Source: Saccoglossus kowalevskii
Taxonomy: Eukaryota > Hemichordata > Enteropneusta > Harrimaniidae
Assembly (NCBI RefSeq): GCF_000003605.2
Contig: NW_003122411.1
Location: 53,979-117,978 of the forward strand
Length of the DNA: 64,000 nucleotides
Reading direction: 5' to 3'
Shown here piece by piece: positions 1 to 13,600 of the stretch. Every line of letters begins with the position of its first letter. The stretch's first letter is position 1. The position numbers and the translations under genes are program-made. The notes under the pieces are model-generated. The model was not told where the DNA came from, made no database searches, and saw only the letters and a program-made list of their open reading frames with translations.

Positions 1-3000
1 AACTACCGGGTAATACCAAACTTGACTTGAGATGAAAAGATTAAAAACAATTGGATAACAAATACCACCAAGAATTAAACAACGACAACAATAATGACAA
101 GGAAAGATATTGTTGCACATAATATACCTTCACCTGACACCAACAATAATGCTCTCATTTACAATTCACATCACATTCCCATCTTCCACATGCACAGCAC
201 AGACAATAACAATAATACTCTGGCCATGGGCTATCATTTACAAGTCCATATTGGCAAAAAAAAGTTTAGTGATGCGAGCCACTTGTTTTTTGTTAGCCAT
301 AATCTGATCTTTGTTTCCAAAAAAACAAATTGATTGATTGATAAAAAGGAATGCATCATCAGAAAAAAAGATGAGATCACATTATAAGAATAACACATTA
401 AACAGATTGACACATTTTAATTGATTTCAATTTGATAGTTGTTACGATATACACACACATCACTTTATAGATTGCAATAAAGCTTCAGTCACAAAGGATG
501 AAGTGTGTTTTTTAATCAATTTATTGAGAGAGGGACTATGAATTAGCGATATTTCACTGAACAAAAAATTAAAAATACATTGAATTGGCAATTTCCCAGA
601 ATGGACCGACAATTGTCTGTAATTAACACTAGTTTAACTGCCATGAGGATTATGATTAGAAACAGATTATTTACAGACGAAACAAACGGCTAGCTTTTAT
701 TTATTTATTCTAATGAACACCCGAAGATATCAGGAGTTCAACTTATACAAGACACATATATAAATTGAACAGAATGCTTTCAACACATTTAAAAAATCTA
801 TATTCCCTCTGATTCAGCAATTCATTTCGCCACAGTTTTGCAATACCGTCAAATGGAAACAAGACCTCGATCTGCAAGCTGATTGGTCAATAACAGCCAC
901 AAGGACTGGTGCTATAAATAGCTTGATAGAGCAGTAAGACTTGAGTGAATATATATGCGGCAGATTGTTGTTGCTGAAGGCATAATCATGGATAGACTGA
1001 AGTATACTTAGCAGGAAAACATAGAATACCTTTTGGTTATTAATACAATTCCCAATATATATATTCAGTCTCTAAGCAGTATACATGCAACACTACCCGA
1101 GGACTTATTAACACTATGCACGAATGCGTAGGCGGTGTATGCATTTATTTTTCATCAACGGGAATAAAAAAGCATTTTCTTCTTACATGTAGATTGCATA
1201 CGACAAAAAAAAAAAAATTGTAGCACTGTCAAATAAAACAATTTTTTTAAATGAGTGCTATAGTTTTTCTCACCAAGATTTTGGTGCTAAATTTTACATA
1301 TATTTACATAAATTTTTCTATAAACTCATTTCTTTGAATTTTGACCAAATGGACATAATTTCTAATTAAATATTCTAATTAGAAATTCTAATTAATTTTG
1401 TGATGGGTGAAAAAAGCTGACGTTGGAGTTCAAAGATCAAAGTGTTAAAATTTAATTTAAAAAAAATAAAATAACAAATATAAAATAGGACTGGCATCTA
1501 TCTACAGATGGGATAATTGCCCCAGATTGGAGAATTCTTCAGGGTAGAATTATTTTACTATTTATTGCATTATTTTATTATTTATTGCATTATTTTATTC
1601 CACATATGGTATAGCCTGAAACACTTTTACGACAATTATCAAATTCCAATAACGCATATATTCATGAATAATGAAGAACTCCCCCCCCCCCCAAAGTACT
1701 GATCGAGTAGTAAACTGAACATACTTATTTTCCAGAAATTATTGATTGGTTTCACCCTTAGCGTTAAAATAAATGAATACATGCAAGCAACTCGTGTTGT
1801 TGTGTACTGCACGGTTATGCAGCAGCTCATCTCATGCAACAAAAGCTGACACCCTCAGGAGAACGGTAACTCACAAAACCATGAGGAAAAATTTCCTATG
1901 AGTCAGCTGTGAGTGGTAACATAAACTACATGAAAACAATATGAATAATCACGGGGGGAAAAAATACTCTTGTTTGTTATTCAAATGAAAAAAAAAAATT
2001 GTTTTGGCAGGCAAGTAGTTTGAAAGGATTTATATATACACATTCACAATTTTATATTAGTTTATGAAGAAAGGGCTAAAAACACAAAAATCAAAGACAA
2101 GGCTATAGAATATAAATAATGGTACAAACTATGTCTGAAACTTTCATTCGCATCCCGATTGGTAGAATAAAATATCACAACATTTTGATAAAATTTAATA
2201 GGATTAAATAAATAAATTGTCAAACGATCCAAAATTTGAATGTGTAACCCCAATATTTCTTTACTCCCGGTATTGTATATTCCGCCTTGCTCACATAAAT
2301 TTACATATAAACAGTCTAGCATTGCAATAAGATATGGAAGCGACGTAAAAAATGGGAGCGAATCTGTAACATCATAACTAACAAGAAAGGAAGCGGCTTC
2401 ACATAACTAGGTAAAATATAGTAAAATCGTGTTTATTATTATGATTTATTTGGTTCAAACTCGATAAATTACATTTGGTTTTCAATGAATTGTGTATTGT
2501 AATTGAAGTTATCTGATACTGTGTACATATGAAGATTTGGACATTCACCTCTAGATAGTGGAATCAAACACCTGAGTGAACAGCAGTCTCTTATCATAGT
2601 AGTGAATACTGAATACATGAGATAATAAGAAACAAACAAACAAACAAGGCTACATGCACATATTAATCAATTCATAGTTGAGAGCATAAATGAAAACAAA
2701 AAGACTCTGTACTCTGTCCATGTTGGTTCTAGAGTGTTCCAATTCTCTACAGAAATAAAACTTTGCAAGTAATCTATACCTAACACTCAAAAGTTATTAG
2801 ATCGCAAATACATGTATAAGTAAATATGGTACCTCAAATGAAAGCGACTACTGATTACAATGAACAACGGTCTGTTCTGAACAAACATTGATTCCTTGCA
2901 TGCAGAGTTGTCTAAAACAGGAACACATCATTATGGTAAATTCAAACATGTCTTGACGTGACATGACAAGAGTTCCCGTTGTTCAAAAAAACAAAAATTA

Positions 3001-3089
3001 GTTACTCATTTTAAATCAGAAGTTAAATTGTTAATACGCGTGACATGATGTATAATGTAGTTGTCAACTTTGATTGCAATCAGTCAAGG

Positions 3090-3255
3090 CAAGTCAGAGA
3101 TACGTCTCTGGAACAGCATTCATTAAAAACAAAATGTCTGCCAGTCGGTCATTTTGAATCTGAGCTGAAAAACAAAATGATATGCAGCAAGGTCTCATTA
3201 CCACCAAGTTTGAATGCAATCCATCTATACACAGCTGAGATCCAGTTTTGAAATT
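3090..3255. repeat. Copy of a dispersed repeat family (GATGTGCAT / AAGTTTGAA type)
   Basis: Contains a characteristic succession: a phrase like CTGCCAGTCGGTCATTTTGAA, then AAAATGATATGCA, then CCAAGTTTGAATGCAATCCA. Related copies occur near 12,140-12,610, 39,225-39,420, 58,975-59,170 and 62,755-63,060. Copies are strongly diverged, so this is an old family; I do not recognise its class. Confidence 0.5.
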
Positions 3256-6200
3256 GCAAAGACACGTATTTTTGCCCCAAAAATACAAAAATTAAACCAT
3301 CACTAATCAAATTGGGAAACAAATATAATTGGGATCTGTTTTTTTTTTCATAAAAGACACAATAAATGGCACAACACTACTGAATAATTGAAAATATTTT
3401 TAAAAAATCTGTTTCACTAGGTATACAATTTAACAGCTAACCTGCAAACACTAATCTGTAAAACTCTCTCAAATGTTAATAAGGACTTACCCAATAAGAT
3501 ATTTTAAACACACTGGTGAATTAATTGCAATTCTCAAAGCATACAGAGTTCTGGGGGTTACCTAAATCAATATTGACTGAATAAATACCAATGCACAAAA
3601 ACGAATTTAAAGAAGAAGTAAACGAAAATCAATGGAACTCACGACAGATTTAATTAAGAACAGTAGGTATTTATGTTCTATAAAAAGGACCATCTTTTGA
3701 AGTGGATTTTTTTTTTATTATTCATTGTAAAATGTACAAATGCATTTCCTGTAGATGTGAAATATTTATATATGACGAATGAGAGGGTTATGGTATTAAT
3801 TTTAATTACTGACGAGGGCAACTGCGATTTACAATTTGTCTAATATTAGTTGATTATTTGCAAATAATGTGAAAACTTCTGCTAGTATGTAGGTCACAAT
3901 TAAAGTATTCTTTTCAAAACAAGGAAACATAATAGAATCCTGTGCCATTGGTTCAAATCAGAGCCACTAATTGCCTAGCCAATCGGAGGACTAGACTTTT
4001 AGTTTTTAGATATTTCATGAAAAGTCATAAAATGATGGACGTTTTGCCAGAAATTACAACCCAATAATAGCTATTTAGAATTATTGGTAGACAACATCAA
4101 CTGATATATAAATTCATCACCTGATTAATTATAAGAAATTATATTCAAGTCGTATGTCTGGCCAGGGGCTGATGTGATTGCCAAGTGAATAAATATGCCG
4201 TCTTTTACTTGTTTTATCATGCGAGGTGAATTCTGCCTTTAAGAAGTATAATCTGATGCCCCTACAAGTTCGTTAGGTCGGAGTAGCCATTGTGCTACTG
4301 GGGTAAATTTATCCATTTCTGCCTAAAGATCCATCATTTTTTTTTATTTCATAAAATATTTCAAACCGTAAGTATGTCCAGGTTGTATTTTTACCGATAA
4401 GTATAACAAGTTTTTCTTGAGAATGAATTTTGACTAAAACTGCTCAAACCTTCAATACAGCACTGAAATAGCTTTAATATGTATACTCCAGCAACCTTTG
4501 ATAAAAGAAAACCTGAAAAGTCAGTCTCAGAAGAGCTTTTTGTGATGGCAGAAAAATATTTTTTCCCCAAGTCTGCATCTAGATATACATGTAATTCAAA
4601 GTGATAACACTGACGACGAAGCATCACACTAAACTGACAACATATGACCTACATCCTGAGACAGATTAGTAATTCATCAATTAAAAAAAAAAAATAGTAC
4701 AACGGCTAGCATGAATAGGCATCTCAAAATGTCGTATCAATTTCAATTTGAATAAAATAGTATTCCCATAAGGTAATTTGGAAATTGCCTTACGCTGATC
4801 AGTGAGGTAATCATGCAGTGGCAGCTAGACTTTATAAATACCATTCTATTAAACGAACTACCGAATTCAAGGCTACGAATTTCAGGAATTCTTGTTTGAA
4901 CAGCCATTTTGACTAAAATATTTCTCTGAAATTCGCATCATCATAGTGTAATTGATGTAAACGACATATGATTTATAAATTGTTTTCAGGATTTTTTTTT
5001 TATTTCTATTTTAATATTCACAGTAGAAAAATAAAATAAAAATTTGCAGTTGTGGGGTTTTAAATTGCCTATCTTTATTCCAAATCATAACAAAACTGTT
5101 TCATGTCGCTATTGTTATCAAAGAGACTGACTGAATTATAAATAAAGGGATCCTTGTTTAAATATTTCTGTTTCTGTGAAAACAAATAAACATAGCTATG
5201 ATTTCTAGTCACCAATAATAAACCATATATATAATTTCCTGATGATTGACAACTACAATTGGATACAGTAATTTTCGAAATCAAGCTCACATCCATTGAG
5301 AAGACAAAATATGCAGGATTCAGGTAAAAATTGAAGATATTTATAAATTATCAAATATTTATTCCTATATAATACAAATTATTATTCATAGCAGAACAAG
5401 GAAAGCCATATACACACAATAAATTATAACTCATGGAAGCAACATTTAACCTCTATTTGACCTCTCAGCTTTGTCTGATTCAATAAATACATATGCATGA
5501 AGGTATCCATGAACCTGACAGTGAAATGTCAGCAATTTCAAATCGGATTAACATATACATGAAACAGTATTTTTTTTATGTGTTTGAATAAGACCCTTTA
5601 TTAATATTTTATTAGTTTTATTCCCTTGTTGACATACGTTAAAATTATGGTGCAGAGTTATGCGCCACTCGCATATTTAAAAAGGGTTATTTTAGCACCC
5701 CAGCTGGAATACCCACAGTAACAATTCTTTTCATTGTTATCAAATACAACATCTACAACAGGATGACATGGGACTACACGCCTAATGGAGATAATAAACA
5801 TTTTGACATGTAGCATGACACTAAGCAACATTCTAACCGGAAGTATCTTGAGTGCGCAAGTTTTTTTTTTTTTTTTCACTCAATTTGTCTTTAAAAATAC
5901 ACAAAAGCATAGCATGTCACCCTGACTGAAAAAATGTTATCAGTACTCTTTAAAAACCCAAGGGACCTTTTACAACTTGCAATTTTTTATAACTTAGAGA
6001 TGAAAACGACAGCAGATTGTAACAAGGATACCTGGCACTGACAATGACTGTGTATACCCAATTAGCGAGCAAAAATGATAATGTAAATTGGACATACAAC
6101 CGAGCACCCCCAGGGACTACCCAATAAACAGAAAAAAAGTACAATAACATAATAGGCAACCTAGATTTTAAAATTCCTTAGTGACATGTACTTTATGAGT

Positions 6201-6383
6201 AACTTTGATGAAAAAAAAATAAAAAATATATGGGCGATATTTTGAGAGCCAATTTCTGCAGAAAATGCTGCTACTAGCCGGCCGGGAAAAATAAATGCCA
6301 CTGTCAACAGGGAAACTTGAGATAACTTTAACAAATACATAACATTCTACTGTAATTTGAGGACAAGCAAAATATAATACGTG

Positions 6384-6595
6384 TACTGTGAAATACTTTA
6401 TTTTAGCTGGAATTAATTTTCGCTGAAAAGACTTTTTGGGTGTTTTGTGTGGAATTTATTTTCACTGATTTTTGACGAGTTGAAGGTAAAATATAGGAAA
6501 AAAGGTATATTTACTAGATTTTACTTTCACTGAATCATTCCTTCAGCAAAAATAGCGAAAATTAATTCCAAGTGAAAATAAAGTATTTTACAGTA
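6384..6595. mobile_element. Palindromic MITE, TA-flanked (family M1), full-length copy
   Basis: The two halves are inverted copies. The left end reads TACTGTGAAATACTTTATTT and the right end GAAAATAAAGTATTTTACAGTA, so the element is bounded by TA dinucleotides. Other copies in this window: 39,542-39,753 (full length), 61,271-61,411 (truncated), 18,775-18,982 (decayed) and 48,187-48,851 (same ends, different core). There is no coding capacity. TA boundaries would fit mobilisation by a Tc1/mariner-like transposase, which is inference. Confidence 0.6.
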
Positions 6596-9500
6596 CTTCA
6601 GAAACTATGGTGGAGATTGAGTGGCTGGATGGACAAATATCTTTTAACACAATTTTTAAAATGGTTACAAACATTTTTTTTAATTTTTTTTTTTAAATCA
6701 TATTTGTAGTTTGATTGAAAATTTAAGTTACCGGTAATAACATAATTTATCTCTGACAGCAAAAAATAAATCTAGAAATCCATCGTGTAAATCATTCTAC
6801 AAAATTTCATTCACAGTTACCGGGTAGTCCTAGCTTGTTGCCACTGTAAGCTGCTTAGCGGGAGATTTCAACCCTCAAGCAAAGTTGCTAGGAGGAACAG
6901 AAACGGTCATTGCAAGTCAAGTATTTTTCCATTACTGTGTCAAAAGACATACGACAATGCCATGTCCTCGTACTGAGCAGTTGCTTAGCGACAACAAAGA
7001 CAGGAACTCTAGCAGAAAATGTGACTTAGGTGAAAGGTGAAATTTGTGTAAATTTTAGAAATTTATATTTTTTATATTAATTATGAAGAATATGCAATTT
7101 TCGCACAACAAAATGAAACACAGAAAGACAATCTCAATCACAAAAAGCTATTTTATTATTCAGGGCAGTACTGTACCTATTAAGTGTTATTAAGGATGCA
7201 AATATTTCAGCAAAGAGAACGTGTGATTATTCTTGCGCATCTTTGGGACAGAAATTAAGCCAGCTGATGAGATTTTGGCTCACCTGAGAATTCCAACGTA
7301 TAACAAACGATTTTCTAGATTATAGGACCAAAGATTTAGTTTATAGATGGCTAATTTTATCATTACTCATCATGAATTAAACTCCAAGGTTGTGTAGAAA
7401 ATTTGTTGTTCTCGCCAAATGTCAATGTGACATTTGATCATTATTATATCAATAAAATAGTTTCAGACTAAATGTATGTAATTTTCTATTGGCAACAGTC
7501 CTTGGTTGAAATTTTTGAAAGAATGTCAAAAAAAGCTATGTTTTTTCAAAAGTCATAATAATTCGTGAATGTGATGCAACAAATGTTTAAACAAATGTGA
7601 CACTTCTTCTCTCATTTACTGGCTCTTCAAAGAAATAAGGGAAACTAAATTTTGTATGTCAAAATTCCAAAACTCAACTACTGCATGTAATTGCTTAGTG
7701 CAATAAGTGAACCTCATTATAAGTGTATGACATACTAACGAGTAATGGCTACATATTAGCATGAAACATAATTACATATGCGCATATACCATAATGGATC
7801 TCACCCCAAAAAAAAGTGTTTCAAGAATCTAACCTGAAAAAAAAATCAATCTGAAATTATGGAGACGAATCTGAAGATTATACGTTCTTCTCTTTGAACA
7901 GAAATAATTGGAACAGGATAAGCCCCCTCTTAGGGATGTTTAGCTGCCCTCATGTGGTGAAAAACGGAAGTGTAATTTTTTTTTCTTAGTCTCAATAATG
8001 CTACACAATCATGGAAATAACATTACTACATCACTTCCAATAAATAGCTTCATCGACAACATCTAGACACAGCGATAAAAATACAGCATCTATCATCATT
8101 TCAAAGTACTTCCTTCCTTCCCCTTTGCAAAAAAAAAAAATCATGACAAGAACGCTGAATACCATTAAAAGCACTTTAAGCATTATGTGGATTAGTACAT
8201 TACTGTGCAGGAATTTCCAAACATCTGAGACAGAGTAACGCAATTACTGAATGTGAGAGGAACCCAATGTCTATGGTGCTAAAACCATCTCCATTCTTAG
8301 AGATTTTAAAAGATGGAGTGAAGATGCATTAACTTTTAGTAGCCAGTTAATATAAACTGGTGAGGAAGAGACGGTAGATTTAATGAAGTGACGCTGTGAG
8401 GGGGCGTTTGATTAACGCGCAAGATAATTAAATCGTACATGCAAATATAGCTCTTAATTTCGGCATCTATTACAACTAAGTATGAAATATATAAGAGCAC
8501 TTTGACAGGATTGATCACAAAGTGTTTGCGTTGTCTGTTTCCTCCAGACAGAAGACGCACATATTCATTATTGAAAGTACAGTGGATTTACCAATGAATT
8601 TTCAAAGCAGGGGGGGTACAGCTATCAACCAAAAATGCACTCACCATGTATTATTTTTTATTATTTATTATTTAAATCTTTGAATAATGAAAAAGAAAAT
8701 GCATCTTAACATGGTTATTAAACTGAGCTTTGACATAAATACTGAAAATCACAGTAAATATGGTCTTTGTGAAAAACAGCTGTCATATTTTAAAGAAAAT
8801 TCATACATAGAATGTGCAGTGTGTCGCTGAAAGGATTACGGGTACCATTCATTCATAACTTTGCTTGACACACGCATGCTCAACTTTTCCGCAGTTGGAA
8901 AAAGACATATGTAGTGCTTTTGTTGTCCATTCATATTTAAGGTCTTTTAGTACCACCTTTTTTTTTATATATTAGACTCTCAAACGAGCAACTTCTTTCT
9001 GCGTCAAATTATTTCATATTACAGTGTCATACATACATGTGTTTGTTTGTTTAGCACTTATTATCTCCTACTTATCGGTTATTTATTTTAGCACTGTTGT
9101 AATAACACACACCGCCTGCTACGTTATTTCATTCTTTTGAAAAATTAGTTCAACATTCGCATTTTATGATGTAAACAAACCAGAGGGTACATACACTAAA
9201 GTGCAGGTGTCATGTGATCATTGAGCTAATTTGCATACAGATAAAGGAATCCTGTTTTGGCAAGGCTTGACAGGTCAAAATTCGCTAAATTTCTGTAATA
9301 AGGATGGATTTTATTTCGATATGAGGAATGTGCAGCTTAACCTCTAGAATGGCAAAGTCAACTTTTGTCAATCTATTTCTCAACTTTTTTTGTCTCAAAA
9401 TTAAAGCTGCATAAATTTTTTCATTTTTTTTCAAAAATTGTGATCAATACCATGTTGTCTGAAAGAAGCAATGAAATTATGGAAAACTTTCTAAAAATGT

Positions 9501-10636
9501 GCAAAATGTTGGCATTCAAAAGGATTAAAAAGAATAGGTTATTTATTTTTTACCAGACTTGCGTTACACTGCATTGCGTTGCTTGTTCCTGAAACATTTT
9601 AAATAGCATTACTCTTCTCGTGACACTTTTATGCTGCCAACAATAATATATTAAATCACATTCAAGCTGTCATAATCACTGATACAAAGCTTTTAAAAAC
9701 TTGTATCTGGAGAAATTCTAATTCCAAACAGACAGAGTGACGGCGTATTATATACAACAAGATAAACAAAATGATGTTGAAATTTTTTGCATTAATGTAT
9801 TTAAGATATGCGTTTACGTCTTCTAATTGATGTAGCATGTCATAGGTCACAGTATTTATGCGATATTTTGGTATGCCTTCGATGAGTGCCGCACAAGGTG
9901 TTACACTTCTATGTATAATTAACCAACATTGTTGCGGCGCAGTAAAATGGTTGGTCAGTCTGTCTGCAGAAAACACTACTTAAGAATGAGATTCATAATT
10001 TTTTGCTTTGTTTGAATGTTTTTTTTTGTTCTTAGAGCAATTTAAATTGTTGTCATAATAGGAAAACAGTGATATGAAATCTATGCTTGAAATACCAGTA
10101 GGTGAAAAAAAAAACAGTAATAAAAAAGGATTATGGCAAAAAATTTAAGCATGGGATCATGAATAAACTAACTAGAAAATGTATAACACATGAGTGATAA
10201 CAAATTCAGTTTTATTTTTTGAGTGATAATTTTGAAAAAAAATATCTTTATAAACATAGGTCTTATCCCTAATACCAAAGAGAATTAAATGGAGTCCAGC
10301 AGTAATGTATGGTAGGGATAATGGTAACTGGGACTAGCACTAACGTAAAAACTAAAGCTATACTAAACTTATAATAAATACTGAAGTGTCTAATTTAATG
10401 TTATAGTGACAGAGGAATGTGAAGAATCATTCCACGCATGACAATCACATAACCTCAGCTCTGTTTTTTTTTAAGCAACAGTTCAATTCATAGCATACCT
10501 GCAGTTTTTCAACATAAACACAAGTAAAGTGATGTTCAAGTTGCCCATCTCACCCCCCCCCCCCTCCAAGAGAAAGACAAAAAGAGGAAGATTTTCAAAG
10601 AGGAATGAACAAACAAAAATGGTTATTTACTTTTAC

Positions 10637-10696
10637 CTTATTCGCAATCCCTTTGCGAACATCGCTGACCTGTGACAGTTCCAAAACTTGACCATC
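10637..10696 (-). CDS. Gene B exon 3: PLC-beta PH-domain segment
   Basis: The exon is 60 bp (20 codons), phase 0 at both ends, bounded by a CAG acceptor and a GTAAAA donor on the minus strand. It encodes DGQVLELSQVSDVRKGIANK. This aligns with the PH-domain strand of PLC-beta proteins, which in PLCB4 begins EGQVLECSLINSIRSG by my recollection. It continues exon 2 at 16.5 kb in frame. The following exon, which should read roughly DPK then the GRxVCVCSG region, was not found to the left. No stop or frameshift is seen in the three joined exons. Confidence 0.8.
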
Positions 10697-13600
10697 CTGT
10701 AAGAATAGAAAAAAAAATTAAATATAATACCTCTATTAGGAGACAATAAGACATCTAAATAAAAAGGAATAGAGAAAAACTCCTGTGGACCTAAATAATA
10801 ACATTTTTTGTTAAGTGTTCAGCAGGTGATCAGAGTGTGTTATTACAGTGACAAAAACAATACAAATCAATTAATTTGTCAGCCAATCATATCTCAGGTA
10901 CACAGCAGCTACTGGAGGAAAATTTGACCCTGATACTAAAGCCGAGGCATGCGATAAAAGGTCAAAGATCAGAGTCAGAGAAATGTACCATATCAAAACA
11001 ATTACAAATGGTGAATGATGTTTCAGTTCTGAATGTCTCCGGTGAATGAACAGTATACTAGTAAACAAATTATTTACGCAAGGGGAAAAAACTCAATGGA
11101 CAGCTTATGTAATTTGTAATTGGACGTGACAAAATTGACGACATTTAAGTTTTGATGATCCGGCATGGATGTGTATTTATGAACTGGATGTAATAAAGTT
11201 GACGGCATATAAGATTTGACGATCTAGCATGGATGTATTTGTATGAATTGGACGTGATAAATTTGAAGACACCAAAAATTAGACGATTTGGCACAATAAT
11301 TTATAAATACAAAAAAAAATGTATTTATTGTTTACAGGATAGTGATCAGTTTGGATTTAAAATTCAGCATTGGTGTAGTGGAAATGGCAATGCAGTGTTA
11401 CATAGGCTATGTTGGCGACAAAATACATTATGATTTCACAAAAACTAAAAATGTAGATTTTGCATCACACTATATATGTATAATAATCGTTTATTGAAAA
11501 ATGAAAAACACTGCTACGGATGTGTACGTGGTAAAATAATCAGCGTACATGTACATGCGTAGAATGGTGATTTTTAATTTTTTAGTTAAACCATTACTCA
11601 GCTGCATGTTCAATGAATAGCGTTCTTAGTTGACAATAAATCATAATCCAATGTTTTTATCAAACTACAGCATCCAACAGCAGTATTACATGTTTTCATC
11701 CATATTGAATCAGCATTTTTTGAAAACATAGACACACTGCTTTTCTGGCAATGAAATATTTGTTTCTTCTTTTCATAAATAATTCCTCTTTGCTAATAAG
11801 ATTACTGTGTTTTTTTTCTGACTATAATCACTTCAGTTAGTCAGTGTTGAGTCTGCTTAAGTAAATTAACATGCAAATGTCACAAAACCCAGCTAAGTGA
11901 CTATATTTTGATTGACAGATGAAGGAGAGGTTTTGACAAGTATTGTCTGCAAATATGCCATATAACTCAGATTATGAAGACTGATAGGGATTGAAACATA
12001 CAAGATCAGATCGATACGGCTCTAGGTTCATCTTACCACAATGCCGAGGATAATTCTCACCTATGTTTGTTTGAATGTTGACCTACTAGGTAATTGTAAA
12101 GGGCATATGCCTGTCTTAGGGTGTAACGATTTTATTACCAAAATGGCTGCCAGTTGGCCAAATTCAATCAGATCAAAAAAAATAAAATTAGAGGTAACCC
12201 TTCAGATATGTATTCTGTGATATAGCATCTGTGTACCAACTTTGAATTTGTTATTGTATGCCACAGAAACGAATATAGGGAGAGATGAAAAATGGCTGTT
12301 AGTCGGCCATCTTGAACCTGAACTAATATGCACCTGTAAAGTATTGTCACCATATCAAGTTTAATTTAAATTGTCCAAGTCATCGATAAGAACCAATTGC
12401 GAAGTACCGGTATTATTATGATTTCGACCAAATTTACGTCTGGTAAAAAAAAAAATTGGCAGCCAGTCAGCCATAATTGATTGTATCAAAAACAAAATTG
12501 ATGTGCATACTTATGACAGCAGGTATTGGCTTTGTACCAAGTTTGAATGAAATGGCTCTTGACAGACACACAGATGGAACACAGATTGATAAATCTCAGT
12601 TTTTGAACTACCGTAATAGTAAAACAGGAACTAATAAAAAATCTCAACTAAGTCATCCTGTCATAATTGGTAATCTCTAAACTGAAATGCACTTTCGTGT
12701 ATAAAATTCATAACCAGGGAAACATGATAAATACTCTTCTCTGCGTCTTGATCCAATTTATGCATTAGTTCACAACTGGCATAGTTTATATAAAAGTGAC
12801 AAAAAACAGGTCATTGGAAAAATGAAGGACGCAATACAGATTTTTTTTCGTCAATTTTTGTGTTTTATCAGTAGAACATTCTAATCTACACAATATACAT
12901 TTGTACATGTACATACATTAATATTTAATTATGTAAATGAAGCAAAAATATTTGCATTGTAATAATAAGTAACAAAGTATGTAATACCCTGGTACAACAC
13001 AAATCATCTGAATTGAATTACCCCCCCCCCACACACACCCCCCCCCCAAACCAAATAAAGCATGCCATTTCAAACTTCTCATTTTAACTTGACTATTTAT
13101 CTGATGTTGACTGCTAATGGTTGTAAATTTATTATTTTAACATATGACTAATAGGTGAAAAAAAAACACCTCTTCCTGTGACAGTAACAGTCCGAAGTAA
13201 ACAAATATTCAGCTGCGTTACCAGGATATACGTCACAAGGTATTAAAACACTAATTCCAGCAACTAATTGGACTCACAGAAAAATAAAATGGAAACACAG
13301 GGGTTCACTAACTTAAAAGGTTTCATTCAAGGGTTACAAAGAGGATTGCGTGTAAATTATTCAAAAATCTAACGATACATTGAATGTATTTTGACTCATG
13401 AAGGCAATTAAGGTAATCTAAAAACGCACCACCGATGCAAATTAAGGAATTGCTGGAGAGTGCTTTCTATGAAAATTCTAATAGGGAAAAACACTCAGCC
13501 ATCATTGAAAAGCCCAAAAAATGTGTTTTACTCAAAAATAGAATAAAAACTCTACTGCTCAGAATCATTTTCTACAATCTACAAAATGCTGAATAGTATA

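Larger units (their letters stand above)
1..10636. other. AT-rich sequence without recognised exons, probably intron of gene B
   Basis: If gene B continues leftward, this lies within its third intron and beyond. I looked on the minus strand for the next expected PH-domain and EF-hand exons and recognised none. What is visible is AT-rich sequence with poly-A/T and poly-C runs (for example a C run near 1,680), a copy of a dispersed repeat at about 3,090-3,250, and a palindromic MITE at 6,384-6,595. The short open frames lack coding-like composition. Confidence 0.4.

Noticed and set aside
9662-9976. 104-codon minus-strand frame that could have been a gene B exon
   Set aside because: It does not resemble the expected PH-domain or EF-hand segments of PLC-beta, and no matching splice junction with exon 3 was found.
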